From Runella rosea (lineage in GTDB: Bacteria; Bacteroidota; Bacteroidia; Cytophagales; Spirosomataceae): a DNA stretch of 64,000 bases. Positions within the stretch are counted from its first letter, which is position 1. Every line of letters starts with the position of its first letter. Below the pieces are notes generated by a model. That model did no database searches, was not told the DNA's origin, and saw only the letters and a list, made by a program, of their open reading frames with translations. The DNA is taken from assembly GCF_003325355.1 (NCBI RefSeq), contig NZ_CP030850.1, forward strand, positions 868,001 through 932,000, given 5' to 3'. Both the position numbers and the translations under genes were made by a program. Positions 56,313 through 64,000 of this stretch are shown here, piece after piece.

Positions 56313-56591
56313 TTACCAGGTACCTCCTCCCATATTATCGTCTGCTTCATTGTGCTGAACATCCTCCATAGATTCGTAAGGGAAAGCACTTTTCCCCTCA
56401 ATGATCCGCTGCTTTGAAAGTTTACGAAGGGAACGTATTGTCCCTAGGGTCAGCTTATCATCGAGCTTGTTGTTAAGCAAATCGGTAATGTCGTCTTTGG
56501 TCAGGTTTTTAGCCTGTGTTGTCAAAAGTTCAATGTGTTTTTTGTCGCCTACGCGAATGAGTGCGTCTTTGAGTTTTTCTGAAGAATCCAT
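56313..56591 (-). CDS. Small 92-residue protein ending in GGGTW
   Basis: This encodes 92 residues. It is charged and predicted helical (KDALIRVGDKKHIELLTTQAK, DDITDLLNNKLDD, LRKLSKQR), followed by a disordered-looking acidic tail, DVQHNEADDNMGGGTW, that ends with a triple Gly. A helical leader with a Gly-Gly motif near the C-terminus is the layout of peptide precursors cleaved by papain/C39-like proteases, and such a protease is encoded next in the operon. It may alternatively be a small regulator. No family is recognised. A perfect -7 element lies about 95 nt upstream. Confidence 0.6.
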   Translation of the reverse strand: MDSSEKLKDALIRVGDKKHIELLTTQAKNLTKDDITDLLNNKLDDKLTLGTIRSLRKLSKQRIIEGKSAFPYESMEDVQHNEADDNMGGGTW

Positions 56592-56685
56592 AGTAGAGTG
56601 TAGGGTTTAGGTAAATAAGTAAGGATTGTATTGAGGAGAGACTGTTTTGTCACTACGTAAATGAATCTAAAAATATACTGTTTTC

Positions 56686-56693
56686 CAAAAATA
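56686..56693 (-). promoter_or_regulatory. -7 element for the small-protein/protease operon
   Basis: The minus strand reads TATTTTTG, an exact TAnnTTTG, 95 nt upstream of the start at 56591. It is divergent from the kinase promoter element at 56712-56719. Confidence 0.35.
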
Positions 56694-56711
56694 TACCATT
56701 TATTTTTTTAT

Positions 56712-56719
56712 TAGCTTTG
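56712..56719 (+). promoter_or_regulatory. -7 promoter element of the 56753 sensor kinase
   Basis: TAGCTTTG matches TAnnTTTG exactly, about 34 nt before the start at 56753. The -33 partner is not convincing. Confidence 0.4.
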
Positions 56720-56752
56720 ATTTTTACTTAATGTAGCCTAAAACTCTATCGT

Positions 56753-58858
56753 ATGAGGATTTTTACTGTACTTTTTACCCTACTCCTTCTAACTTTAAAA
56801 CCTTCCTTTTCACAACAGATTATTTTGAATCCACAACAAGCATTGACTATTACCAAAGATTTTCAACTTTTACCGGATTCAAACAAAACGTTAACAATTA
56901 AGGATATTTTAAAAAAAGAATTCAGCAACAGTTTCAGCACCGCGACTAGCACAACAACCAGAGGCCAAAACATTGATGTGTATTGGTTACGATTCACCGT
57001 CAAAAACGATACCGACCTCGACCAAGAATGGGTATTTGATTTCGAGAACTGGGCGTACGTCGATTTCTACCACCGAGAACAGGCCCGATACTATTTAAAA
57101 AAAACGGGACATCTTTACCCTCAATCGAAGCGGGATTATCCTGTGGCCAACAAAAACTATATCGTTTTGCCGCTGAAATCTGGCCAAACCACGGTTTGCA
57201 TTGTTAGATTGGATTACCGTCTGAGTATCTCCAAAATCCCCAAAGATTTAAGCTTTGGGGTGTCTCCTCGGAAAATAACTGATGCACAGAACGCACTTTC
57301 TGGCAAAACTATCTTTGCTTTTTTAGGCATTTTTGCAATTATGTTTCTCTATAATTTATTCATTTTCATAGTCACACGCCTTAAAAGCTATGCTTATTAT
57401 CTTTTAGTCTTACTATCAGCTTTTTATTTTACTTCCAGCAATTCTGGGTATCTACTATCACTCTTCAGCAGCGTAGACAACTTCCCTGTTTGGGCCTCAA
57501 AATTTGAATATATCGGCTCCGCTTTAGGAAATATTGCCTATTTTCTTTTTGTTCAGAGCCTGATGAGTACCAAAGTAAGGTACCCAAAACAGAATAAAAT
57601 TTTGAATATTCTGGTGTTGTTAAACGCAATCAATTGTATTCTTTTTTATATCTTTTTTGAAGCCGCATTTACCCTTCTATTGTTAGTTACTATCATTGGT
57701 TTTGTATTCATACTTGTATTGGGTATTAGATGTATAAAGGATAAAATTCCATCTGCGGGTTATTTTTTAGTTGGATATTTAATCAACATGATGGGGGTGA
57801 TATGCATCATACTAGTCCTAACGGGTGTATTACCCAAGAATGAATTTACTTTTGAATTCTCCGTACCGCTCGGCTTATTGGGAGAAGTTATGCTGTTTGC
57901 GTTTGCTTTGGCAAATATGATCAATGTATTGAGAAAGGATAACGAGGAAAAGCAAAAGAAAAACATAAAACAACTCCTTGAAAATCAAGAATTACAGACT
58001 AAAGTAAATAGAGAACTAGAGCAAAAAGTGGCAGAAAGAACTGATGAACTCAATCGGTCATTGAATCAGTTAAGAATTACCCAAGATCAATTAATTCTGA
58101 AAGAAAAGTTGGCTTCGCTCGGAGAACTTACCGCCGGAATTGCACACGAAATTCAAAACCCACTCAATTTTGTTAATAATTTTTCAGAGCTTTCCATTGA
58201 TTTAGCGCAAGAACTGAAAGAAGAAATAGCGAAACCCACTATTGACCAGGGGCTTGTCAGCGACCTGATTGATGATTTGACGCAAAACCAGCAAAAAATA
58301 CATCATCATGGTCAACGTGCAAGCGGTATTGTAAAGGGAATGTTGGAACATTCGCGTACAGGTATTGGCGAAAGGCAACTTACAAATCTCAATGGGTTGG
58401 CCAATGAATACCTGCAAATTGCCTATCAAGGAATGCGAGCAAAAGACGCGGCTTTTGAGATTGAATTGATTACAGATTTCGACACCAATCTTCCCAAAAC
58501 TGAAATTGTCCCCCAAGAATTAGGGCGGGTTTTGCTCAATCTCTATCAAAACGCTTTTTATGCTACCCACGAAAAAAAACAACAGCAACATATCGATTAC
58601 CAGCCGACAATCTGGGTGAGTACCCAAATTGTTAAAAATATGATTGAACTAAGGATAAAAGATAACGGAACCGGCATTCCTAAAGAGAATATCACGAAGA
58701 TTTTTCAACCTTTTTTTACCACAAAAGCAACAGGAGATGGGACTGGTTTGGGGCTATCAATCAGTTATGATATCGTCACAAAAGGCCACAGCGGCGAATT
58801 AATCGTTGAGAGCGAGAAAGGAAGCTACTCAGAATTTATTGTCAGACTTCCAATTTAA
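56753..58858 (+). CDS. 7TM (DISM-type) sensor histidine kinase with HisKA domain
   Basis: This encodes 701 residues: signal peptide RIFTVLFTLLLLTLKPSFSQ, an extracellular beta-sandwich of 7TMR-DISM type (about 30-180), seven membrane segments (about 185-395), a coiled coil (about 395-445), then a HisKA domain with H465 in ELTAGIAHEIQNPLNF and an HATPase domain with N box QELGRVLLNLYQNAF and DGTGLGLSISYDIV. No response regulator is adjacent, so it is an orphan. It differs from the LytS-type kinase at 17 kb in using the classical HisKA. Its divergent neighbour is the papain-like protease cassette. The stop overlaps the convergent gene by 4 nt. Confidence 0.92.
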   Translation: MRIFTVLFTLLLLTLKPSFSQQIILNPQQALTITKDFQLLPDSNKTLTIKDILKKEFSNSFSTATSTTTRGQNIDVYWLRFTVKNDTDLDQEWVFDFENWAYVDFYHREQARYYLKKTGHLYPQSKRDYPVANKNYIVLPLKSGQTTVCIVRLDYRLSISKIPKDLSFGVSPRKITDAQNALSGKTIFAFLGIFAIMFLYNLFIFIVTRLKSYAYYLLVLLSAFYFTSSNSGYLLSLFSSVDNFPVWASKFEYIGSALGNIAYFLFVQSLMSTKVRYPKQNKILNILVLLNAINCILFYIFFEAAFTLLLLVTIIGFVFILVLGIRCIKDKIPSAGYFLVGYLINMMGVICIILVLTGVLPKNEFTFEFSVPLGLLGEVMLFAFALANMINVLRKDNEEKQKKNIKQLLENQELQTKVNRELEQKVAERTDELNRSLNQLRITQDQLILKEKLASLGELTAGIAHEIQNPLNFVNNFSELSIDLAQELKEEIAKPTIDQGLVSDLIDDLTQNQQKIHHHGQRASGIVKGMLEHSRTGIGERQLTNLNGLANEYLQIAYQGMRAKDAAFEIELITDFDTNLPKTEIVPQELGRVLLNLYQNAFYATHEKKQQQHIDYQPTIWVSTQIVKNMIELRIKDNGTGIPKENITKIFQPFFTTKATGDGTGLGLSISYDIVTKGHSGELIVESEKGSYSEFIVRLPI

Positions 58859-59940
58859 GGAGTTCTCAAAACGGGACGCAAGAACATCGGATAGGCCTTC
58901 GCTATGGGAGGTCTATCTGGTTCAAAAATGATTTTGATATAACTCAACATCTTTTTGATTTTCACCCTTTTGGGGATGTTTTCTGGCTCTTTAAGTATCC
59001 GATCTGGCCATGACCAAAAATGGGAAGGAGTTTCTACCTCAACGTATCCATTCCACTCCAAAACTGCCTTTCTTTTAGCAATAGAACAAAGCCCTAAATC
59101 ACATAAATTTTGGGTAAATTCTGAAAGATGTTTCTCCAAGTTATCAAGATGAAAATGCCACTCTATACCGATTTTCTGGGAAAACTTTCCGTCAAAATCC
59201 ATGGAAAGCCCATATATGCGGCACGATTTTGACCAGGGTGCCCATGTAGCTTCCAACTCTTCAATATTTCCAGGCCATTCCAAAAAATGTAAAATCTGGA
59301 TAACCTCTTCAAAAGTGTAGATTTCTAGATAAAGCCTGATTGTTGGTTGGTTATTTCGTTTGTTGATACCAATCGTACCCACCCTGCATGAGGAAGGAAG
59401 TGAACGTACAATTGCATAAAATTTTTCCTTCACCTCTGTCGAAAGTTCATTATCAAGAAGAGATAGCGTTTTTGAAATAACTTCTGCTTTTATATCCTGA
59501 TCACGATCCAAGAAATTATTTAAAAAAGAGATATAAAGCCAAGGTACCGGCGGTGACGGTATTTGTAAATCTGCGATATCATACACTTCTGATAGTTCTC
59601 CCAAAATCGGCTTCAGAAAAAAATGTTCTTTTGTCCATAAAACGCAAAAATCCCGAATTTTGTCACGCATTCCCGAGTAGGCTTGATTTTCAACAAATGC
59701 TCCTTCAGGTTGCCAATCTCTCATCGCAACGTGCTCATTTATACGCGGATTGATGCAAATATTAAAATCGACCCTTGGTTCATTTGCATCCAACCAACAC
59801 TCAAAAGCTCCAAACGATAGAACGGGTAGCCGCTCTGCAATGGCTTGAATGCGATTCATATAAAGCGGAGATATCAAATCCGAAGAAATCCATGGTATAA
59901 GAAAATCCAGGTAATTGGCTAGGGTCGGTTTCATCAGCAA
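58855..59940 (-). CDS. Protein of unknown function
   Basis: This encodes 361 residues with no signal peptide or membrane segment. It is mixed alpha/beta with several Trp/Tyr-rich stretches (PGNIEELEATWAPWSKSC, ATWAPW, KSCRIYGLSMDFDGKF, IGIEWHFHLDN, PSHFWSWPDRIL). I do not recognise a domain with confidence; the DFDGK/IGIEWHF pair resembles substrate-pocket motifs of some natural-product enzymes but that is weak. It sits between the orphan kinase (convergent, overlapping 4 nt) and the VioB-like gene (divergent, starting 100 nt away), within an accessory-looking stretch. Confidence 0.65.
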   Translation of the reverse strand: MLMKPTLANYLDFLIPWISSDLISPLYMNRIQAIAERLPVLSFGAFECWLDANEPRVDFNICINPRINEHVAMRDWQPEGAFVENQAYSGMRDKIRDFCVLWTKEHFFLKPILGELSEVYDIADLQIPSPPVPWLYISFLNNFLDRDQDIKAEVISKTLSLLDNELSTEVKEKFYAIVRSLPSSCRVGTIGINKRNNQPTIRLYLEIYTFEEVIQILHFLEWPGNIEELEATWAPWSKSCRIYGLSMDFDGKFSQKIGIEWHFHLDNLEKHLSEFTQNLCDLGLCSIAKRKAVLEWNGYVEVETPSHFWSWPDRILKEPENIPKRVKIKKMLSYIKIIFEPDRPPIAKAYPMFLRPVLRTP

Positions 59941-60039
59941 CGTACTTTTAGTTCCTAATGTAGAGAATTGTATTTGGCTGACAAAATTTACCCAACGGTT
60001 AATTTCTTTTTTTACTTTAGAGCATCAATCCTCAAACTT

Positions 60040-62106
60040 ATGAGTCAGTTCGACTTTCCGCGTATCAATTTTTACGGCCAAGCATTCATTAATCCGGGCA
60101 CGGCAAACAACAATCTTTTGCTACCGTTGCTCACCTACGACCCCATTCAGGTAAAAGCCATTTTACCACCGAGGATTTACCTGTCGCCTGATTTGCTTTT
60201 GTTGCATAAATTGGGCGGATTGCCAGTTCCTGAAGATTCGCCTGTTAATTATGACGAAAGCGTTCAGCCTTACATCGAAATTCAGCCGATTGATACTCCT
60301 GAAAAATACAAAGCATGGGCAAAAACCCCTTTGGGGAAATTCTCATTGGACGAACCTTACCATGAACTGTATCAATTGGTAAGGACAAAACGAAACCAAC
60401 AACCTTTGACGGGAAACCTGCCCGCAGGATGGAATTATTACGGTGGGATGGAATTTGGTTTTGAAGATGTGAAAGTTGGAAGTGTCGCGGTGCCTGTTTC
60501 TCAAACAGAACATCAACTTTTTACGTCCAACACCCCTGATTGCCCCAACGAAATTGTGGCCATTTTGGGGGCTACAATTGACTTAAAAAACGACAAAGGC
60601 CGAAACTCCGCCGTCATGATTGATATACTTCCTACGCTCGCCTTTTATTCTCAGGTATTTTGTGATGTATTTCACGTCCAAAAAGACGGCTTATCCCTGC
60701 TCAAAGGCACCCCAAAAAAAGCTTCTCTGCGTTTTTTTAATAAGGAAAGAATCCTCAACCAAGAAGGCGTTTTCGGGGCTTCAGGTACATTTTTCTCCGT
60801 TATTCCAATAGAAAATTTAATCAATAGCGTCCACTCTCCCATATTTTCCCTCTTTCAAAATTACCAACCGAAAACGACCCTCATCAAAGGGGTATTCATT
60901 CAGTACACTTTGTTTGAAGTGAAAGAAGACCGCACGATAGACTACCACACATTGGGAGAAAAAGCCAATCCTGCTTCAGCAACTTTGACCGGTTGTATAA
61001 CGCCTTGGTACGAGGACGATATGATGTCGATTGCGATGGGCAGACAATTATTACCCGAAATACCTTTCTTCAATAAAAAAAAGCTTGCCTCTTTTGTTTG
61101 TCGCATAGATACCCAGCGCAGGACGGTTTCATTAGATATGTCGGGAAGCATTCCTGAGCAATTGGTGCAAGAATACCCCACCCCTGTCTATGAGACCTAT
61201 CCGTTGGGGGAATTGACGTTGAAGTTATTGGAAGAAGAAAACCAAGAGACCGAACTGGGGACGTTCCACATTTCTCCCAGTTATTTTGACCGTAATCACC
61301 TGCTAATCAACGGTGGCCTGATTGAAGTCTCATTTAAAGACAAGGTTTTTTTGACCGCTGAAAGATTAGAGAAAGGAACGTTATTGCTTTATGGAAACTC
61401 AAAAACTTCCGAGGATTCGAGTGAAATAGCGGTTTTATTAATGAAAGAAAGTCCTTTTATGATTGCCTCCGACCAAGCGGGCATGTACGCAGAGCAAGGG
61501 CAAACAGAGGATGAGTACCGTTGTTATGATTTCCAGAAAGAACCGTGCCAAGTCAGAGTATATCAACGAGGCAAACCATTTGTAGGTGACATATCACTGA
61601 CAATCATGGAGTTGAAAATGACAGGGGTGAGTGCCTCGGCCACCGTAAAACCCTTTTTGATTACGCAACATTTTCGGGACAAACAAACGCTTACTTTCCC
61701 GACTGAGCAAGCCGCCAACGCGATGTACGTATTTTATCCAGCGCCGCCGCCCGTTATATCCGAAGATTTAGTCTCCGAAATACAACGGACTGGTTTCTTC
61801 GTCAGTCTCAGGGTATTACCTAAAAAGGAATTTGGGAAGTACCTTGACCCATCTCACACCGACTACCCAACTCGCGTTACTTTTGAGGTTTTATACAAAG
61901 AATTGCTACAAACCTCCGACCTCATCTTTCCTATGTCGTCACTGATTACACCGTTTACGGAGGCTTATTTTAAGAAAGGAGGAGCGTTTATCAAACAAAG
62001 AATGGCACCCGAAAACTGGACAAATGCCACGTATATGCCCTCAAGCAGGGATATGTCGACGGAGCAATGGCTGCTGTTTTGTAAATGGTTGGAAGAGATT
62101 AAATAA
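60040..62106 (+). CDS. VioB N-terminal-like protein without ferritin-like domain
   Basis: This encodes 688 residues from ATG 60040. It opens MSQFDFPRINFYGQAFINPG and TANN, closely like the opening of VioB (MSILDFPRIHFRG... TANRD, from memory), and it ends TYMPSSRDMSTEQWLLFCKWL, like YYMPSTRELS...LFLKYL, the stretch that in VioB precedes its C-terminal ferritin-like enzyme half. The protein therefore looks like the VioB/RebD N-terminal region alone (VioB is near 1000 residues), lacking the catalytic half that dimerises iminophenylpyruvate-type intermediates. No RebO/VioA partner is in the window. The start was chosen at the motif; upstream codons from 59968 are rejected. The role is unknown. 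Confidence 0.6.
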   Translation: MSQFDFPRINFYGQAFINPGTANNNLLLPLLTYDPIQVKAILPPRIYLSPDLLLLHKLGGLPVPEDSPVNYDESVQPYIEIQPIDTPEKYKAWAKTPLGKFSLDEPYHELYQLVRTKRNQQPLTGNLPAGWNYYGGMEFGFEDVKVGSVAVPVSQTEHQLFTSNTPDCPNEIVAILGATIDLKNDKGRNSAVMIDILPTLAFYSQVFCDVFHVQKDGLSLLKGTPKKASLRFFNKERILNQEGVFGASGTFFSVIPIENLINSVHSPIFSLFQNYQPKTTLIKGVFIQYTLFEVKEDRTIDYHTLGEKANPASATLTGCITPWYEDDMMSIAMGRQLLPEIPFFNKKKLASFVCRIDTQRRTVSLDMSGSIPEQLVQEYPTPVYETYPLGELTLKLLEEENQETELGTFHISPSYFDRNHLLINGGLIEVSFKDKVFLTAERLEKGTLLLYGNSKTSEDSSEIAVLLMKESPFMIASDQAGMYAEQGQTEDEYRCYDFQKEPCQVRVYQRGKPFVGDISLTIMELKMTGVSASATVKPFLITQHFRDKQTLTFPTEQAANAMYVFYPAPPPVISEDLVSEIQRTGFFVSLRVLPKKEFGKYLDPSHTDYPTRVTFEVLYKELLQTSDLIFPMSSLITPFTEAYFKKGGAFIKQRMAPENWTNATYMPSSRDMSTEQWLLFCKWLEEIK

Positions 62107-62176
62107 CAAAAAACGGTTTTCCCATTCATCCGATAAAATCAGATAACATGAGAAAACCATTTAGGTATTGTAGTCT

Positions 62177-63448
62177 CTACACTCCCTTCGCAATCTTATC
62201 CAATCGCACCACCGACTGTACCATTGAGCGTACATCGTGGTAGTTGATTTTCCAAGAGTGGCTCATGTGCTTCCAGATGGGTTCGCCTTCGCGGGTCATC
62301 AGCGGCCACCATTCGCCCAAGGAATGATTTATCATTTTATCAAAAACAAAACGGTGGATGTTTTCGTAGGCTTGCAGGTACTTTTCATCTTTGAGGAAAC
62401 GATAGGCATCCAACATCCCGATGAGCATTTCCGCCTGTTGCCAAAACTCCTTTTCTTTATCATATACCTGTCCAGCGTGCGAGCCTTCCACGTATACCCC
62501 GCCAAATTCCCAATCGACGCCGTTTTCCACAGCGTGGGTGTACGATTTCGTGATTTGGTCGCGGTAGGTATCATACGGCAATCCTAAAATATCTAAGGCG
62601 TGCATCAGAAGCCACGCAAATTCTGAATTGTGCCCATAACTGGTATTGTCTTCGGCGGCTGATTTGAGGCCATCGGGGTTGAATCGGTCCCACCCCCAAA
62701 CAATGTCAAACTTGATTTGCGGAGCCACGCTCCAATCTGCCCAAAACTGCGGAATACCCGTTCCATATTCAGGATGCATCACACGATTTACCAGCAACTC
62801 AATGGTTTCCAGTAGTTTACGACGATGAATTTCTTTCCCCGTACATTCATACAACGTCGTGTAGGCTTCCATCAAGTGCATGTGTACGTCAAGTGTTTTG
62901 CGGTCACCGCCCGCGGCACCTGGCCCTTTGAGCGTCCAATCGCGGTTAAACATCTCAAAATAACCACCGTAGTGGGTATCAACGGCGTATTTTTGGAGCA
63001 AATCAAAGGTTTTTTCGGCGTATTCTTGTCCGCGTGGGTCACCCGTAGCCAAGGTGTATTCACTCAATGAGTAAATGCAAAAACTGAGTCCATAGACAAT
63101 TTTCTGGTCAATGGTCACTTCGCCTTTGCGATTGGTCATCCAATAAAACCCACCGTACTCGTTGTCCCACATGTTGTTGATTAAATAATCCACCCCGTGG
63201 CGCGCCATTTCGGCCAAAACCCCATCCCCATACCCCGCACGGTGGGCTGAAGAGTAGGTAAAAACGGAGCGCGATTGCGCAATCAACGATTTCTCATCTT
63301 CGCCCGAATCGTGCCCAAACTGGTCAAAGTGAGTGAGAAAGCCACCGTTTTCTTTGTCAACGGTGCGGGTAATCCAAAAGGGAAGCAAGCCGCCGGTAAG
63401 ATACGTTGCAATTTCCTGACGGAGAGACGCAATTTTTTCAGAAGTCAT
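62177..63448 (-). CDS. AGE-family epimerase, probable cellobiose 2-epimerase
   Basis: This encodes 423 residues of the (alpha/alpha)6-barrel N-acylglucosamine 2-epimerase superfamily. Catalytic histidines are visible in KTLDVHMHLMEAY (H189, H191), YGHNSEFAWLL (H273) and HSWKINYHDVRSM near 397-404. EKEFWQQAEML and WWPLMTREGEPIW match the cellobiose 2-epimerase subgroup, which epimerises the reducing glucose of beta-1,4-linked disaccharides. N-acylglucosamine 2-epimerase is the alternative. It appears as a single gene. Confidence 0.85.
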   Translation of the reverse strand: MTSEKIASLRQEIATYLTGGLLPFWITRTVDKENGGFLTHFDQFGHDSGEDEKSLIAQSRSVFTYSSAHRAGYGDGVLAEMARHGVDYLINNMWDNEYGGFYWMTNRKGEVTIDQKIVYGLSFCIYSLSEYTLATGDPRGQEYAEKTFDLLQKYAVDTHYGGYFEMFNRDWTLKGPGAAGGDRKTLDVHMHLMEAYTTLYECTGKEIHRRKLLETIELLVNRVMHPEYGTGIPQFWADWSVAPQIKFDIVWGWDRFNPDGLKSAAEDNTSYGHNSEFAWLLMHALDILGLPYDTYRDQITKSYTHAVENGVDWEFGGVYVEGSHAGQVYDKEKEFWQQAEMLIGMLDAYRFLKDEKYLQAYENIHRFVFDKMINHSLGEWWPLMTREGEPIWKHMSHSWKINYHDVRSMVQSVVRLDKIAKGV

Positions 63449-63593
63449 AGTTAAAGGTAATGATTGATGTATTTATTGACTCTAAAATGCCAAATAGTGC
63501 ATAAAATACTGATTCAATCTTCATTCAGGCTATTTCTTTGCGTATAACTTTCAACGTCGGCTCCCTCGCTCCTGATGCTGAATTTTCCCCTCA

Positions 63594-64000
63594 TTACGAT
63601 TTCGGCCTGAATACCTTTATGACCGTTTCATTGACTTCCAAATAAGGTCCTCCAATCAAATCAATGCAATACGGAATGGCTGGAAAAACGGCGTCTAAGC
63701 ACTGCCGAATAGCCGATGGTTTGCCGGGAAGGTTCACAATCAGTGCTTTACCACGAATACCCGCCGTTTGGCGCGACAGGATGGCGGTAGGAACGTACTG
63801 CAAACTCACTTGCCGCATCAGCTCACCAAAGCCGGGCATCATTTTATGGCAAACGGCTTCGGTCGCTTCGGGTGTGACATCACGCGGGGCGGGGCCGGTG
63901 CCGCCGCAAGTTACCACTAAACAGCAACCTTCGCGGTCAGCCATTTCTACAAGCGCCTGACTGATAAGATGTTGCTCATCAGGAATAACGCGATACACGG
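63594..64000 (-). CDS. mog: MogA-like molybdopterin adenylyltransferase, C-terminal part
   Basis: The gene runs off the right edge; about 135 C-terminal residues are present. They contain VTCGGTGPAPRDVTPEATE and IRGKALIVNLPGKPSAIRQ, the nucleotide and molybdopterin binding loops of the MogA/MoaB family, which adenylates molybdopterin before molybdate insertion. The end, SIKVFRPKS-like, is standard. The N-terminus is missing. Other molybdenum-cofactor genes may lie beyond the window. MoaB is the alternative name. Confidence 0.85.
   Translation of the reverse strand, partial: VYRVIPDEQHLISQALVEMADREGCCLVVTCGGTGPAPRDVTPEATEAVCHKMMPGFGELMRQVSLQYVPTAILSRQTAGIRGKALIVNLPGKPSAIRQCLDAVFPAIPYCIDLIGGPYLEVNETVIKVFRPKS

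Noticed and set aside
62113-62161. Possible terminator after the VioB-like gene
   Set aside because: The stem GGTTTTC/GAAAACC is interrupted and has a loop of about 30 nt, with no T-tract; too weak to call.

Overview
The window reads as chromosomal DNA from a Bacteroidota bacterium, most likely of the order Cytophagales (a Runella/Spirosomaceae-like genome is my best guess, held loosely). The reasons are the recurrent -7 elements of the TAnnTTTG type with an upstream TTG/TTTG at about 19-22 nt, start codons without clear Shine-Dalgarno sequences, many Sec signal peptides and lipoboxes, a TonB-dependent receptor with an N-terminal carboxypeptidase-regulatory-like domain, LytTR two-component proteins, and Bacteroidota-typical families (DUF4856, imelysin, HTTM, DUF6265, DUF4136, LpxR-like). 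No tRNA, rRNA, CRISPR array, insertion sequence or prophage was recognised.

Layout. 1-9.1 kb: end of a HAD phosphatase, a site-2 protease, an aminotransferase, then a glycolysis/cell-division block (eno, FtsB/DivIC-like, LMW tyrosine phosphatase, gpmI), a small lipoprotein and a PlsC-type acyltransferase. 9.2-16.6 kb: alpha/beta hydrolase, YcxB-like membrane protein, a run of secreted proteins, and a 619-residue repeat protein preceded by a stand-alone LytTR protein. 17.0-19.7 kb: a 7TM sensor kinase and LytTR response regulator. 19.8-25.9 kb (minus strand): a compact DUF4856 - imelysin - HTTM - TonB receptor operon, probably for metal or metallo-ligand uptake. 26.2-33.3 kb: LpxR-like outer-membrane protein, M19-type dipeptidase homologue, mfd. 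33.5-41.5 kb: small envelope proteins, NUDIX hydrolase, GT39 transferase, glutaryl-CoA dehydrogenase-like enzyme, TPR protein, GroES-like protein, aroB. 41.7-49.9 kb: thrS, TPR lipoprotein, rRNA methyltransferase-like protein, a large secreted protein, EVE protein, ROK kinase, peroxiredoxin. 50.0-53.1 kb: TetR regulator, cysE with an attenuator leader, ApbE flavin transferase, cold-shock protein. 53.5-62.1 kb: an accessory-looking stretch with a second HTTM pair, a papain-like protease cassette, a 7TM sensor kinase, an unknown 361-residue protein, and a protein resembling the N-terminal part of VioB. 62.2-64.0 kb: cellobiose-2-epimerase-like enzyme and the C-terminal part of a MogA-like protein.

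The most notable element is the cysE leader. A 15-codon [18 protein letters not shown], with four consecutive Cys codons is followed by two mutually exclusive hairpins, a 9-bp antiterminator and an 8-bp terminator with a U-rich tail, and then by serine acetyltransferase, the first committed step of cysteine synthesis. The parts and distances fit ribosome-mediated attenuation by cysteine. The second point of interest is the accessory stretch. It contains a stand-alone VioB N-terminal-like protein without its ferritin-like enzyme half, and a papain-like protease sitting between a protein that ends in LKGG and a 92-residue protein that ends in GGGTW.
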